Of a stretch of DNA of 64,000 nucleotides, positions 22,300 through 34,394 are shown one piece after another. Each line of letters opens with the position of its first letter. The stretch's first letter is position 1. Where the stretch lies: assembly GCA_022559845.1 (NCBI GenBank), contig CM040117.1:16082856-16146855 (forward strand), in the 5' to 3' direction. Source of the DNA: Amorphophallus konjac. Its lineage: Eukaryota > Streptophyta > Magnoliopsida > Alismatales > Araceae. The notes beneath the pieces were generated by a model that searched no databases, was not told the origin of the DNA, and saw nothing but the letters and a program-made list of their open reading frames with translations. Position numbers and translations under genes: made by a program.

Positions 22300-23700
22300 G
22301 TTTGCCGCTGTATAGAATAAGTAACCTGTTGAAGCATCCAAGACTTTATTTTGGATAGGCTCATCCGTTTACCATCTTACCTGGTGGCGCATCTTGCCTT
22401 CCACACTTCCCACAAGATGAGGAGCATGACATAGACAGCGACAAAGCCGAACGGATTGCTCAGATATGCAAACTTAATAGTGTCCCAGCATCGAATGGAA
22501 ATTCTGTTGTTGGGTCTGCATCTAGAGTCCACAAGTGTACAGCAAATTGGCCGTTCAGAAATAAGTTGTCAATAGCCTCAGTTTGGGAATTAGATGTGCA
22601 GCAAGAACACTAGGAAGGAATTGAAGGGTGACACCACAGCTGCGCACCACCTCATGCATCTACAGGTACTGCATGATGCAGGAGACGCCAGCAGAAATTT
22701 GATATTCTAGGGGAGTAAAAATGGTGCCAAATCTTGGCCAAATGGGTATGATTACTCCCCTGCACCCGCACACAATTGTATGCTGATTTCACCGTAAAAG
22801 CACCCTCTGTATGACACGTCTAGACACAAATGTCATTGCCCACTCCCAAAGGCATGTTGAGGACGGCTTGTCTGCAGTTCGAAGGTGCGCATTGGAGCAG
22901 CGACCAAGCTTCATGATGAGGGTTGGAGACCATCTCCTTAAAAGAGATGTGAGGAGAAGACATGCTGGAGGATAAGTTCAACAGTGGATGGACGCCACTC
23001 CATGAGAGATGATGGTGTTTCTGGCCTCATTGAAAACATCCTTTCTCATTCCCGAAGGGAAAGGTGTAGCAATGTAATAAAATGAGCCTTGATAATTTTT
23101 GACGTTGCATACTGCGACCACAGGGTTGTGCCATGCAAAACTAACCAGATTTGTTTCATCGACGTAGCGACCTGCATTTCATGTAAATTTCATATCCCAC
23201 TCGATACGGTCGTATGCCTTGGCCATGTCAAAGATTAAGCACCATGTTGTGACCTCTGACCTTTCATTCAATTTCCTTCATCAGCTCTTGAGACAGTGAG
23301 ACATTATCAATGATGTGGCGGCCTTTGACAAAAGCTCTCTGCTGCGGTGAGATTATCCCAGGAAGAATAGGAACAAGCAGCTCACAGATGACACCGGAAA
23401 TGATTTTATAGGAGAAATTACAAAGGCTAATGGGTCTGTAGTCAGAAAAGGAAGACGGTGACATCACCTTAGGAATGAGCGTGACCAGCGAAGAAGTGAT
23501 GCTCTACGGAAGATGAAATCTGCTGAAGAAACCTTGAATTGATTGAACTACATCCGAAGCAATGATATCCCAGCAAGAAATAAAGAAGTCTCCAGTAAAA
23601 CCATCTAGACTCGGGGCGCTGTTAGCTGACAGAAAAAAACAATGTTTTGATTTCATCCACAGACGGGATGGCAGCAAGACATATATTATCCTCTCGAGAG
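22300..23700 (-). pseudogene. LINE reverse transcriptase and Zn-binding C-terminus, decayed
   Basis: Reading the minus strand from about 23690 down: an APSLDGFTGDFF stretch typical of the region before the palm, SSLVTLIPKV, SDYRPISLCNF, PQQRAFVKGRHIIDN and MAKAYDRIEWD are reverse-transcriptase motifs. Further down, a FCWRLLHHAVPVDA stretch near 22700-22620 matches the zf-RVT region that follows the polymerase in plant L1 elements. The motif between them, including the FADD box, is deleted and several stops and frameshifts are present. The upper end abuts the second CACTA terminus at 23741 and the lower end abuts the Copia target site at 22155. Bases 22155-22300 hold nothing further. Confidence 0.85.
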
Positions 23701-23740
23701 ACCGAAAGGTGATACGTCACCTGATAACTGAGGCTAGCCA

Positions 23741-24500
23741 CTACGGAAACTGGGTTTTACTTACGGCAAACGTGATAGGTAAAGGCCAAAAACTCGTAGG
23801 TAAAGGTAAAATCATTAGTAAAACCTTTACCTACGACATTCCCTACGGCGTGGTGTCATAGACAAAAACTGCGTAGGTAAATTTTTTCTTATGCAACATA
23901 ATACCGTAGGTATAGTGTGATCAACACCTATGACAAAGTAGCGTAGGTACATGGGTGCTCATTACCTACGAAATTATGTCGCGTAGGTAAAGATTTACTT
24001 ACGTAGTTTTTACTTGCGAGTTTTGTCGAGTAATTAATTACCTACGGCGTACATGGCATGCCTACACAATTTTATACCTGCGACATATGTTGTAGATAAT
24101 ATCCTACGATTTAACTCGCGTAGGTATTTTACCTACGATTTTTTTGTGTAGGTGTTTGTTGGTAGTTACCTACCGTTAATGTTGCGTAGATAATTTCCTA
24201 CGGTCATGGTCGCGTAAGTCATAGTTGGTATTTACCTATGATTTATCTCGCATAGGTATTTTCTCCTATAATTTTTTATTGTGTAGGTACCTATGCAATT
24301 TTCACTAATAATTATAAGATAATTACTTACGACTCAAATAAGTAGTTTCTTACGATTTTTCAAACTGTTAATAAAACGTAGGTAATGTGAATGAACCGTA
24401 GGTGAATATTTTTTATCTTAATCTAAATAATCTATATTAATAGTAGATAATATATTTGAACCATAGATAACATGAACTAATTATGTACATAATAAATTCA
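23741..24500. mobile_element. One end of a second CACTA-like element
   Basis: The segment starts CACTACGGAAACTGGG at 23741 inside the LINE remnant. It is followed by several dozen subterminal copies of TACCTACG / CGTAGGTA in both directions through about 24410, the layout of a CACTA end. Its CCTACG repeats differ from those of the 10284-22149 element, so it is a separate family. The opposite end was not found in the window; the element is truncated or disrupted. Confidence 0.65.
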
Positions 24501-24537
24501 TCTATAATACCTATATGAACCGTAAGTAACCTGTAAC

Positions 24538-24800
24538 TTGTATACATTGACAAATTTTACACATTCAAAACTTGCACATTACATCATTCACATATTATAT
24601 ATCAAGAAATCTGCACATTCACATTCAAAGCATAACTTGTACACATTCAAAACTTGCACATTCACATCATTCACATATCATATATCAAGAAATCTATACA
24701 TTCACATTCAAACCATAACTTGTACACATTCACAAATTTTACACATTCAAAACTTCCACATTCACATCATTCACATAGATTAAGAAATCTGCACATTCAC
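24538..24800. repeat. Minisatellite of TTCACATTCAAA type
   Basis: Three imperfect copies of a unit of about 90-100 bases, each with ACTTGTACACATTCA, AAACTTGCACATTCACATCA and ATATCAAGAAATCTGCACAT. Non-coding. Confidence 0.75.
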
Positions 24801-25160
24801 ATTCAAATCATAACTTGATATTATATATGCAAAATACCATCATCAAGTATGACTGTGGCAATGTATCAACTTTGCAATCACAAAAAATATAGCAAAGTTT
24901 CATGAACAACAAACCAGTGCATGTATGTGAAAATATATACACAATCAAAATCAGTGTAAACATTATATTACAATGAGTATATATGTCGAAAATGAGGGGG
25001 CGATCTAACATATATCACCATGATAGTAAGGGAATCAAGGGATGGGAGATGAACTGTTCCGTGCATCGATTATAACCTGTAAAATATTTAAATTTTTATA
25101 AGTACTTTCACATGAAAGTTAAACATGACAAAAATTTCTTAACAAATAAGAAAGATACTT
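24801..25160. other. AT-rich non-coding stretch
   Basis: No supported gene, repeat or RNA feature seen. It separates the minisatellite from the TNPA-like fragment. Confidence 0.4.
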
Positions 25161-25164
25161 TACA

Positions 25165-25410
25165 TATTCTATGAGACAAAGAATATGGCTCCCAAGCGCA
25201 TCTCTAATTTTCTTTCTTTCTTGATCTTTAATAATAAGGGGGGCTTCGAGCCTGTTTGCATGTAAAACTGATACTTCACAATAAGCATTTCCTATCTATC
25301 GCCCCATCACAACTTTATCTTTATCAACACTTATTACAAGGCTAGTTGCCACGTGCTCTCCTTCTAGATCCAACAGTTTCACCCACTTCCCTTGAAACTG
25401 TGCAACAGAA
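25165..25410 (-). pseudogene. Plant Ptta/En/Spm (TNPA-like) transposase fragment
   Basis: On the minus strand 25405-25170 reads FQGKWVKLLDLEGEHVATS, then VISVDKDKVVMGR, a stop, IGNAYCEVSVLHANRLEAP and KKIRDALGSHILCLIE. This follows the pattern of the conserved C-terminal module of plant Ptta/En/Spm proteins: a short beta-rich part, a leucine-glycine turn and a C-terminal IRD helix. It lies on the inner side of the second CACTA end, as expected for that element's second gene. Broken by one in-frame stop; the upstream exons were not found. Confidence 0.5.
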
Positions 25411-25420
25411 ACAAATAGAA

Positions 25421-26326
25421 CCATCAAATAGAACTTCAAATAGAACTTTGTACAATAATTGCAGCAATACATAGATGCTTAAAAAATCAGTTTTCACTCA
25501 AAACAAAAGCCTATTTTTCACCTTTAAACAGCCCCTATGGGTTCACAACACAAGTTTCATATTCTAAAAACACTGACGCATCAGTCCGATTTCACTCAAA
25601 ATCAGTCAAATTAGACTGTTTCCAAACACTACCTAAAAGCGTAGCGAAATATGTTTCATTACATAAGGATAAGAATAAAAATAGCATTTCACATTTTACT
25701 CTAAGAATGCCTCGTCCTGAGGTAGTACGTTTAAGTTAAAATGTTAAACCTTCAGACTGAACAGAATATGAGAAAACCTATGACATGCAGAAATTGGCAT
25801 AGATTGAAAATGTACAGGATGACTAGTAGCTTCCATTGATGAATTCCCCATTTTAAAAAGGAGTGGGCTTTACATGATTTGCAACGTCTCCACAGTCCTC
25901 AGGCCTATGGCTGAAAGTTATAGCTCAGTAGTATTTTTAGAAGCCTGGTGTTCATTTAATACATTACATCAGCCCCTAAAAATCAAAAAACAAAACTAAC
26001 TGGTTAAAATCTGTGCTGTGTCTTTGGACTTTACCATCCACAACTAACTTCTTCCTGGCCTACATCACATACCATGATACAGGGACATATTAAACATCCA
26101 AAATGTCAATCAGTTCTTGAACAAAGAAGGATATCTGGCACTGAAGCAGGATCAAGCTCCCAACAGCCTCGCAGTTTACCACCACTTTGTTTAGTTAGCC
26201 TGACAGAAGGAATCTGATGAGAGAATTTCAAGAATTCAACCTTGAATATATCCATTGTCATTGGAGTTCATTGTTTCTTTTTGGCCTGAAGATAATCCTA
26301 AAGCCATCAACCTTTTCCAAAACCAT
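25421..26326. other. Non-coding sequence, no feature identified
   Basis: Mixed AT-rich sequence. Some minus-strand stretches near 26030-26200 look weakly protein-like but are interrupted, and no family is recognised. Confidence 0.35.
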
Positions 26327-26813
26327 CCATGACTCTTATCAAAGAATCAGAACAGTAAATGACTTCTACCAACTCATATTCACCCCTCTCCAAATAATTC
26401 TGTAAATCAAGTAACTACCATTCAATAAAGCCCACACCTCATTGACCTGAGGATAGATATCATACTGCTGCTTTTTTTTCAACATGTATATCCTGTACCA
26501 AGAACCTGAAAACATTTCAACCCATTGACAGGCTTCAAATGAGACAAAAAGTATCTTCCTTTTGGTTGTGGAATATTTATACCTTGTTCTGGAAGAGATG
26601 CTAAGGAAACATATGATAGGGTTGAAATGTTTTCTCACTTGGTACAGGCTATACATGTTGAAAAAAAAGCAGCAGTATGATATCTATCCTCGGGTCAATG
26701 AGGTGTGGGCTATATTGAATGGTAGTTACCTGATTTATATAATTGTTTAGAGAGGGGTGCATATGAGTTGGTAGAAGTCATTTACCGTTCTGATTCTTTG
26801 ATAAGAGTCATGG
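26327..26813. repeat. Long inverted repeat, arms of about 196 bp, loop 95 bp
   Basis: The left arm 26327-26523 (starting CCATGACTCTTATC, ending GAAAACATTTCAACCC) pairs with the right arm 26619-26813 (starting GGGTTGAAATGTTTTC, ending GATAAGAGTCATGG) with scattered mismatches. Each arm, read outward from the loop, encodes the same short peptide (MLKKKQQYDIYP, NEVWALLNGSYLIY). That peptide resembles the IYPRKGEVWALY motif of plant DUF3444 proteins, so the arms may be an inverted duplicate of a host exon. A transcript would fold into a long double strand. Confidence 0.85.
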
Positions 26814-27086
26814 TTTGTAGTCATGGTATATAGGGTTAGCAATTGGCCGCACCTAAGGCTATGTTGGGGGGGTTTAATCTTAGGCATACATACGGTTTTA
26901 TTGGTGATCTTATAGCAGAGTCGAGTATGCCTGGAGTCGTGTTGCGCCATCCACGACCTGGTGCAAATTGCAAGGCAGGATGTGCAAGGGCAAACGACTG
27001 AAGAGCGATGAGTCATGCATTGGGTGACGTGTGTCGAGGTAGGCAGTGACATGGCATGGTGTTAGGAGACTTGACGTTTGGGCCGT

Positions 27087-28023
27087 AAGCGCGTGACCTG
27101 ATGTCGTCTGCCCTGCCATTAATGCTGTTCAGATTCAAAATTATCGCTGGGTTTCGCGGGCTATATGGAGAGCCCACGTCAAATACATTAATATGTTAAT
27201 GAAATTTTTACATATATACCCCTATAAAATATCATATTTGTAAATAAATTCTTAATTTTTACAGATTATCAACAATATCCCTAATATATGTCGTATTGTT
27301 ACATTTATACTCTTGCCGAAACTCGCGTTACTGTAACTCGGTTCCCTTCATAGTTAAGAGAGAAAAAGACTAACTTACCCATGGGTTAGCATCTCTCTCT
27401 CTCTCTCTCTAAGCGCGTAACCTGATGTCGTCTACCCTGCCATTAATGCTGTTTAGATTCAAAATTGTCGTTGGGTTTCGCGGGCTGTATGGAGAGCTCA
27501 CGTCAAATACATTAATATGTTAATGTAATTTTTACATATATACCCCTATAAAATATCATATTTGTAAATAAATCCCTGATTTTTGCATATTATCAACAAT
27601 ATCCCTAATAAATGTCGTATTGTTACATTTATACTCTCGTCGAAACCTGCGTTACTTTAACTCGGTTCCCTTCTTAGTTAAGAGAGAAAAAGACTAACTT
27701 ACCCATAGGTTGGCATCTCTCTCTCTCTAAGCGCATGACCAGATGTCGTCTGCCCTGCCATTAATGCTGTTCAGATTCAAAATTGTCGCAAGGTTTTGTG
27801 GGGGTCGTATGGAGAGCCCACGTCAAATACATTAATATGTTAATGTAATTTTTACATATATACCCCTATAAAATATCATATTTGTAAATAAATCCCTAGT
27901 TTTTGCATATTACAACAATATCCCTAATATATGTCATATTGTTACATTTATACTCGTCAAAATTTGCGTTACTTTAACTTGGTTCCCTTCTTAGTTAAGA
28001 GAGAAAAAGACTAACTTAATTAC
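27087..28023. repeat. Three tandem copies of a unit of about 320 bp
   Basis: Copies start with AAGCGCGTGACCTGATGTCG at 27087, 27411 and 27729 (the later ones have one or two changes). Each includes TACATATATACCCCTATAAA, GTTAAGAGAGAAAAAGACTA and, except the last, a CT run before the next copy. A diverged inverted relative is at 29560-29760, so these copies appear to form the left arm of a fold-back structure. Confidence 0.9.
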
Positions 28024-28029
28024 TCATGG

Positions 28030-28720
28030 GTCGGGTGGGGCTGGAGGAGGGGGGGAGGGGCCACCGATAGTGAGGCGATGGGGGAGAGGGGTCGTCGGGA
28101 TGGTTAAAGACAGAAAGAAAGGGAGAGAGAGCAAGATAGAGCTCAAGGGAGGGGGATGTCCGAGGTGGTCTCCTCGGTGGTCATAGACAAAAGAGAGGGA
28201 GAGAGAGAGAGAGAGCGCGCTTAGGGTGGGGACGTCGGAGGGGGTCTCCCCCTCTGGCGGTGGCCGAGACAGAAAGAGAGGGAGAGAGGATAGAGGGTGA
28301 GAAAAAGAGCATGCGCGCATGGGGAGTGGGGGGACGCCAGAGAGGGTCTCCCCCTCCGGCAATGGTCGAGACAGAAAAAGAGGGAGAGAGAGAGAGAGCG
28401 TGCACGGGGAGTGGGGGGACACTGGAGTGGGTCTCCCCCTCTGACGGCGGCCAAGACAGAAAGAGAGGGAGAGAGAGAGTGTATGCAGGGGATTGAGGGG
28501 ACGCCAGAGGGGGTCTCCCCCTCCGACGATGGTGGGCACATAAAGAGAGGGGGAGAGAGAGAGAGAGAGCGTGTAGGGAGAGTGGGGGGACACCAGAGGG
28601 GAGGGCGACGGTGGGCACATAAAGAGAGGGAGGGAGAGAGAGAGAGACCGCGTAGGGGGAGTGGGGGAATGCTAGAGGGGTTTACGGTGGGCACATAAGG
28701 AGAGGGGAGAGAGAGAGAGA
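28030..28720. repeat. GA-rich minisatellite (left arm)
   Basis: Six to seven imperfect copies of a unit of about 80-100 bases: a GAGAGAGAGAGA run, GGGGAGTGGGGGGACGCC, GGGTCTCCCCCTCC, and GAGACAGAAAGAGAGGGA. Open frames on both strands are composition artefacts. The complement of this unit forms the right arm at 28815-29160. Confidence 0.9.
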
Positions 28721-28751
28721 GATGATGGGGGGTGGAGAGTTCTCAACGGAT

Positions 28752-28804
28752 GTCGCTCCGTGTGGGAACGACTTCACATTGAAGTCGTTCTCACACGGAG
28801 CGAC
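28752..28804. repeat. Central near-perfect hairpin of the fold-back
   Basis: 25-base arms (28752-28776 and 28780-28804; the left begins GTCGCTCCGTGTGGG, the right ends CACACGGAGCGAC) are separated by the 3-base loop CAT with a single mismatch. It lies exactly between the GA-rich array and its CT-rich inverted counterpart. Confidence 0.95.
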
Positions 28805-28814
28805 TTCCTTTGAG

Positions 28815-29160
28815 TCTCTCTCCCTCCCCTGGTCTTCTCTCTCTCTCTCCTTATGTCCCCACCATTGCCAGAGGGGGAGACCCCCTCCAACGTCCCCCCA
28901 CTCCCCCTACGCACTCTCTCTCACCTCCGTCCTCTCTCTCTCTCCCTCTCTTTCTATCTCAGCCGGCGCCGGAGGGGGAGACTCCGTCTGATGTCCCCCC
29001 TCCCCCTACGCTCTCTCTCTTACTCCTCGTGATCTCTGTCTCCCTCTCTTTATATCTCAGCCGCCCTCTAGAGACCTCCCCAGAAGTCCTGCCTCCTCTA
29101 TGCTCTCTCTCTCTCTCTCTATGAATTCTTCTCTCTCTCTCCATCTCTTTCTATCTGTAA
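28815..29160. repeat. CT-rich minisatellite (right arm)
   Basis: The complement of the GA-rich unit: GAGGGGGAGACCCCCTCC followed by CCCCCACTCCCCCTACG and CTCTCTC runs, in about three copies. Shorter than the left arm. Confidence 0.88.
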
Positions 29161-29412
29161 CCATCCTGATGTGGAGGTGATGTCTTTGGAGGAGGGGGTG
29201 TTCACCGGCAGGGGGCATGGGTGGGGGTTAAGGGGGGGTGGAGGGTTGTTCGTCAGAGAGAGAGATGGATGACTGGGAGGGGAGGTGGGGGGAGGGGGTG
29301 CTTGCTTGAAGGAGAGGGGTTGCAAGTAGGGGTGTGGAGTACTCAATGGAGGTGGGGGAGAGAGAGAGAGAAGACGGGTTGTCGGAGTTGAGGGAGAGGG
29401 GTTGTAGGGCAC

Positions 29413-29499
<87 letters not shown>

Positions 29500-29510
29500 C
29501 ATCATTTTTT
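29161..29510. repeat. G-rich stretch and compound (TC)n(AC)n microsatellite
   Basis: Bases 29161-29410 are purine-rich, resembling the left arm. Bases 29420-29449 are a TC run followed by a long AC run to about 29499. No gene. Confidence 0.85.
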
Positions 29511-29559
29511 ATCTTTTACAAGTTCAAACGGCATCCGTCGACATACTCTTAGAATTTTC

Positions 29560-29760
29560 GCTGGTGTTGATGGTCCGAGAACCATAGGAATATAACTATA
29601 GCAGTACGGTGTACATCAAGGATATTCTTGATAATATAGTAAAAGGGATAAATGTAAATATGGTATGTTACAAGGGTCTATTGTAAAAATCTCTATGTTA
29701 ATATATCGATGTTCCTAATGTATTCATATGTAACGTGCTAACCACAGTCATAAGAAGCGG
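29560..29760. repeat. Diverged inverted copy of the 320-bp unit
   Basis: Read on the minus strand this shows, in order, AATACATTA, ATTTTTACA, CATACCATATTTACATTTAT, TTATCAAGAATATCC and a GTACACCGTA stretch, corresponding to the order in the units at 27180-27330. It therefore looks like an old inverted partner of the left arm. Similarity is moderate and needs an alignment. Confidence 0.5.
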
Positions 29761-30489
29761 TGAAGATTAAAGGGCACGTTTGGGAACACCACCGTAGTAA
29801 CATGAATTTTTAAGATCTTCTCTCCGTACTCGGGTGTATGGTGTCAGAGATTACCAATCATTCAAAATCCTGAGAAGCAAGTTTCAAGGTGCTTTTGGCA
29901 CCGCTTTGTTTGGGGTTTAACACAGGAATAACTCGAAAAGCACGAGTACTTAACTTGTTTTGATTTGGCAGAGGAAAAAATGTGAAATCCGCTTAACACT
30001 TATTTAAGTCGGGTTAAGTAGGCTTAACATATCCCACCTCCTGAGCTGGGATACTTGATCCTCTCGTTCCAATTTACCCATTTCGCCCCCACTTTACGTC
30101 CCACCCACCCACCTGCATCCGTCGCATCCGCTGCAGGCGGCAGCCTTTGGCTTCCTCGAGGTCGGCTTCGTCTTCCTCACGTTGTGCATCTTCTTCTCGC
30201 AAAACCCTCCATCCCTCGTCTGCGACGATAGGTCGGCCCCTCCACCCATCCTCCTCCTCTTGCAAAACCCTCCTTCCTTCGTTAAACCGAGTCTTCGTCT
30301 ATCTCGCGAGACTATCGTTCCGTTCCAAAACCCTCTTTCAAAACCCTCGCATGACCCTCCTTTCTGTCACTAACGTACGGCCCCTGCACTGTATTTCGGC
30401 GAATATCATGTCCCTCACCATCTCCTCTTTGTCAGGCGCATCGTTCGACGGAACAGGAGGCCCTAGGTGCGGCAGTTGTAGGTGATTTT

Positions 30490-32300
30490 GTAGTGTTCCA
30501 TCCCTTCCAGCGCGCAGGGTTCACACCTTTCTTGTGACTCTACAGTAGGACGAAGCCCTCTTTAAAACGTCCCCTTTTTCCTTCCATTGTCCACACCGTG
30601 GAGGGAGCTCACGCAGACGATCCGGTGGGGGGCATCCTATTCCTTCTACATAGCTAGTTGTGGCCAGGTAGGTGTATGGCCAACCCATATGTATATGAAG
30701 GTAGCACGAAGGATTACTACTATGTTCCTCCTATTTTCCATGGATATGTGATTTTCCTGTCATTTACGGAAATGATGATGTTCATCGTTTGAAATTCTTG
30801 TGTGCATGGAAATCATTTTCAGAAATTTGCAATATAAGGGAATATGAGTTTTCTCGTAAGTATAGGCTACTTTGTTTTTTCCGTTGATGTCTTAATCCAT
30901 CTTCATAATGTTCTATCTGCCGTTCAATTTTTTCCCTTTTCACATTGTGAATGGCTGTAGTTTGATTGTTCTAGGATCATCGATGCCTGCTTCACCTTCC
31001 CTACCATCTTGTTGTGACAGATAGTGCTTCAGTCACCATACATATAATGAGTAGTATTTTGAGAAAAAAGAAAAGTATAAGGGTACCCCATCTCCAAATA
31101 AGTGAAGCGCCATGTTATTTTGTATGAAAGGTATTATCTGTCTGCATTGTTTGAAATGTATTAAATAAGCAGATATATTATATCAGACTGTTGATTTACA
31201 TTGTATATTTCAATATATCAATGGATATGCAGGTTTCCTGTCATTTGATTTTATGGTATGCATGGAACTGATGTATGTATGTAATTTTTATTTCCGTTGA
31301 TGAGTTTCTAGATCTGTATAATGTTCTTCTTGTTTAGTTTGTCATTTTAATTTCCCCTTGTGAATGGTTGTAATCTGATTTTCCTGTCATTATCGAATCA
31401 AAAGCGACCATGCCTACTAAGATGTATTCAGCAATGCCTACTAACTAAAATTATGTTGCCATTGTTTGAAATATATAATATATTTCTTTTCTATATAGAC
31501 TGTCTATTCATTAACTCTGAAAATTTGCAATATATCAAACTCTATGTAGGTTTCTTTGTTCAATTGTTTTTATGGTATGCAGGTGGGGCATGTTAGAAAA
31601 TTTTTCGGAGTATGTTGTCTTACATTTTCTGGTATGCACATCAATTGCAATTGTTTGCAATATATCATATACGCACAACTATTTCATTTGTCTATGCAAT
31701 AAGGATGTATATTTTATTTTTATGAATGGATATGAAATTGGATTTTTCTCAGATCATAGGATGTATATGGAGATCTCCTAATTTTTGCAAACTTATTTTT
31801 CCATTTAACTGTGTCAATGGCTGTAATTGGGTTTTTCCTGGTTCAGAGAATCCTGTGTGCATGGGGATTATGTTCATTTGTTCATTTGAAATCCTGCAGT
31901 GTATTTGTGCATTTGCTTATAAATATATGACTGCATAAGTAGTTTATTTGTTTGTTTGTAATGTTCTAGCCTTTGGTTGAATTTCTGGTATGCATGATTG
32001 TTTTGATCATTTAAATATGCGGTTTCATAGGATTCTGGCACATGTATGGCACCGGTACTTGTCTTTGAACATATAATATCCAAGAAGCTGGTAAAAAAAA
32101 TTACATATGTTAACTTGCTTCCTATAAATTCAATTGATATCTTTATGACGTAAAACCAGTGGCTACTAGTGGGGGTTGGTTGGTAGTGGGAAACCGTAAT
32201 AACTTTGGTATTGCAGGACATCTTTACTGTTGCTGACAGCTTATGAACATGTATTCATCCGGTAAATGCCATCGTCATTGATTTCACTGTACTTTCTGTA
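30490..32300. repeat. Degenerate repeats in the Harbinger left region
   Basis: Recurring variants of GGATATGCAGGTTTCCTGTC, TGAATGGCTGTAATCTG and TTTGCAATATATCA at irregular spacing of about 150-250 bases (for example near 30740, 30950, 31220, 31370, 31500, 31720 and 31815) suggest an old tandem duplication. No gene is supported. Bases 29771-30490 are CT-rich with no gene. Confidence 0.5.
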
Positions 32301-32312
32301 CTCATACCACCC

Positions 32313-32820
32313 TTGGATGCCATAATGGATCTTGAATTCATATTGATAGGTCACTTGTGGACATTTGAAATGGATATGATCTTACTACAGTTAATTAGGG
32401 AGGAGTTGGTTAGTGGTGATTTCAGTCTACCGGATGCATGGGGTATTGTGTCTGAATCATTCAACATGAGGTCGGGCCTCAATTTCCCTACGTCCCACTT
32501 GAAGCATAGGCTTGGGTTCTATAAGCCTTTCTACGTCATAGCCAAATCGCTTGTATGTGACTGGGGTTTCAAGTGGAATGAGGATTCAAAGTAGATAGTT
32601 AGCAATGGCATATCATGGGACGCATATAACGAGGTCTGTTACATGACGAGCACAAGCTTGCATATGATATGACAATGTCACCATGGAATATGTGCTAATG
32701 GATTGTAATACTTTTCTGCAGTTTAATCCACTCGTCATGTGGTTTAAGGGAAGGATGTTGCCATTATATAAGGAAATTATACAAGGGTTTGGTACGTGGG
32801 ATAACATGGGACTACAATAA
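32313..32820 (+). pseudogene. Myb/SANT-like (Myb_DNA-bind_3) gene remnant
   Basis: Bases 32325-32595 encode a helix-rich domain with MILLQLIREELVSGDF, AWGIVSESFNMRSGLNF, LKHRLGFYKPFY and CDWGFKWNEDSK, the pattern of the plant Myb/SANT-like domain found in Harbinger ORF1 proteins and related host genes. A TAG follows, then IVSNGISWDAYNE in the same frame. An exon-like stretch (FNPLVMWFKGRMLP) starts after CTGCAG at 32721 and ends near 32820. Such proteins bind DNA and help the transposase enter the nucleus and act. The tryptophan usually at the start of the domain is not obvious. Broken by a stop. Confidence 0.6.
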
Positions 32821-32992
32821 ATAAGATCTTTGAATCTTCTTTATATTATGTATGGATCCATTTCCATAATATGTCCGCTTATGTATTTTAGGCCAATGAT
32901 GTGCTTACAGAGCAGAGTTTCATGTATTTGTATGTTAGTATTTCTGCCATTATTGTAATGTGAAAAGTATGTTTATTGTGTCAGAGGAGCAT

Positions 32993-34144
32993 ATGGCGGA
33001 CCCAAAAGGCAAGGCAAGGGTGACCAATTGGACTACTAAAGAAGACAAGTTGTTATTAAAGCTCTTAATTGATGAGTACGACAAGAACAATTGCAACCAA
33101 GGAACTTTTAAGCATTACGTTTGGAGTGAAATTTTAGTACCGTTCAATCGTGAGACACGTAAGAATGCAGATGTAAACAATTTGACTAATAGATGGAAGA
33201 ATTTGAAAAGGACCTACCACACGATTGAACAATTGCTCTCCCGTACGGGGTGGGGTTGGGATGACAATAAGAAGATGCACGTGCCACCAGATGAGGGAGC
33301 GTGGGCAGAAGCCATTGCGGTATGTAGTATAATGTTAGTGTCAGTGTATTATATTCTTATGAGATATAACTTTTACTTGATTTTGTTCCGCAGTCGAACA
33401 TTGAGTATAAGAAGATATTGGGAAAGTCATTTGAGTATAAGGAAGAGATGGATCTCTTGTGCGGCAACACCATGTCAAGAGGAGCTTTGGGATTTGGTAC
33501 TACTATGGAAAATGACTTATCTCAACGGAGGTCGATGGGGTGATCCTCTGACACCCCCTGACCAGGGGAATACACTGTCGAAGGATTCCACCCATCAACG
33601 ATTTACTGGTCTAGCCCTTGACTGCAATGCACCGCCGGTGGACTTGGGAAATGATTTCAACCCCTTTGACTATTTAGGTGGCGAAGGCAAAACACCTATG
33701 CCAACGCAATTTATGCTCTCTAATCCACTATCAGTGGGTGGATGCAGTCGTATAGGGGATTACACTCCTCCATCCGAAAAATGACCCAGTGAAGATGAGG
33801 CAACCTCTCCTGATAAGAGACTGACCTCTGGCACCCCTTCATACAACAGGTCCAACCGGAAGCACAATAAAAACTTGGAGAAAGGGATCGAAGTGTTGAA
33901 AGATTTCTGTGCTTTAAACAATGACAGGGCAGAGTTCCATAAATTACTGGGCATTCCCACCGGTCCTTCCAACCCAGATCAAGGAGTGACAATCAAAGAC
34001 TGCATACAGAAGTTGAAGAGTCTACCGGGCTATACGACCGATGTTTTATACACAGCAGCATCCCGCTTCCAAGACCCCAATTTTCGATCTATCTTCATGG
34101 CTTTGGACGACGAAGACAAGTTAGGATGGATCTTTCATGGTTAG
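32993..34144 (+). pseudogene. Harbinger Myb-like ORF1 protein, frameshifted
   Basis: The ATG at 32993 follows a possible acceptor (CAG) at 32983. Exon 1 (to about 33320) encodes a Myb/trihelix-type domain: VTNWTTKEDKLLLKLLIDEY, FKHYVWSEILVPFNRET, NNLTNRWKNLKRTYH and GWGWDDNKKMHVPPDEGAW. An intron (about 33321-33393, GTATGT...CCGCAG) follows. Exon 2 reads SNIEYKKILGKSFEYKEEM to about 33538, where a one-base shift is needed to continue (DPLTPPDQGN ... TPPSEK). A TGA at 33782-33784 interrupts before the C-terminal part (33875-34144, ending DDEDKLGWIFHG). The role would be DNA binding at the element ends together with the transposase. Confidence 0.75.
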
Positions 34145-34394
34145 CCACCGCTTGTATTGTAGGTTGATTATGACCATTCTGCCCATGGTCTTTATCGTAA
34201 GTGTGTTGTTGTTATGCGTGTTACTTTTGTATGATCCCTTGCACGATATTATCATGTCTCATCGTGCATGTGGTTGTGGCTTTCGTCGTATGTACCTTCC
34301 AAGTAGTCATTGGTAATACAATGTCATGCTTTCATTTGCAGTCTACATTTACCAGTAGTCATCGGTCCATTGCAGGGTGATTTGGAATTTGAAT

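Noticed and set aside
28024..29505. Open frames up to 198 codons in the GA/CT-rich block
   Set aside because: Strand-biased simple repeats remove stops by composition; products are low complexity on all frames.
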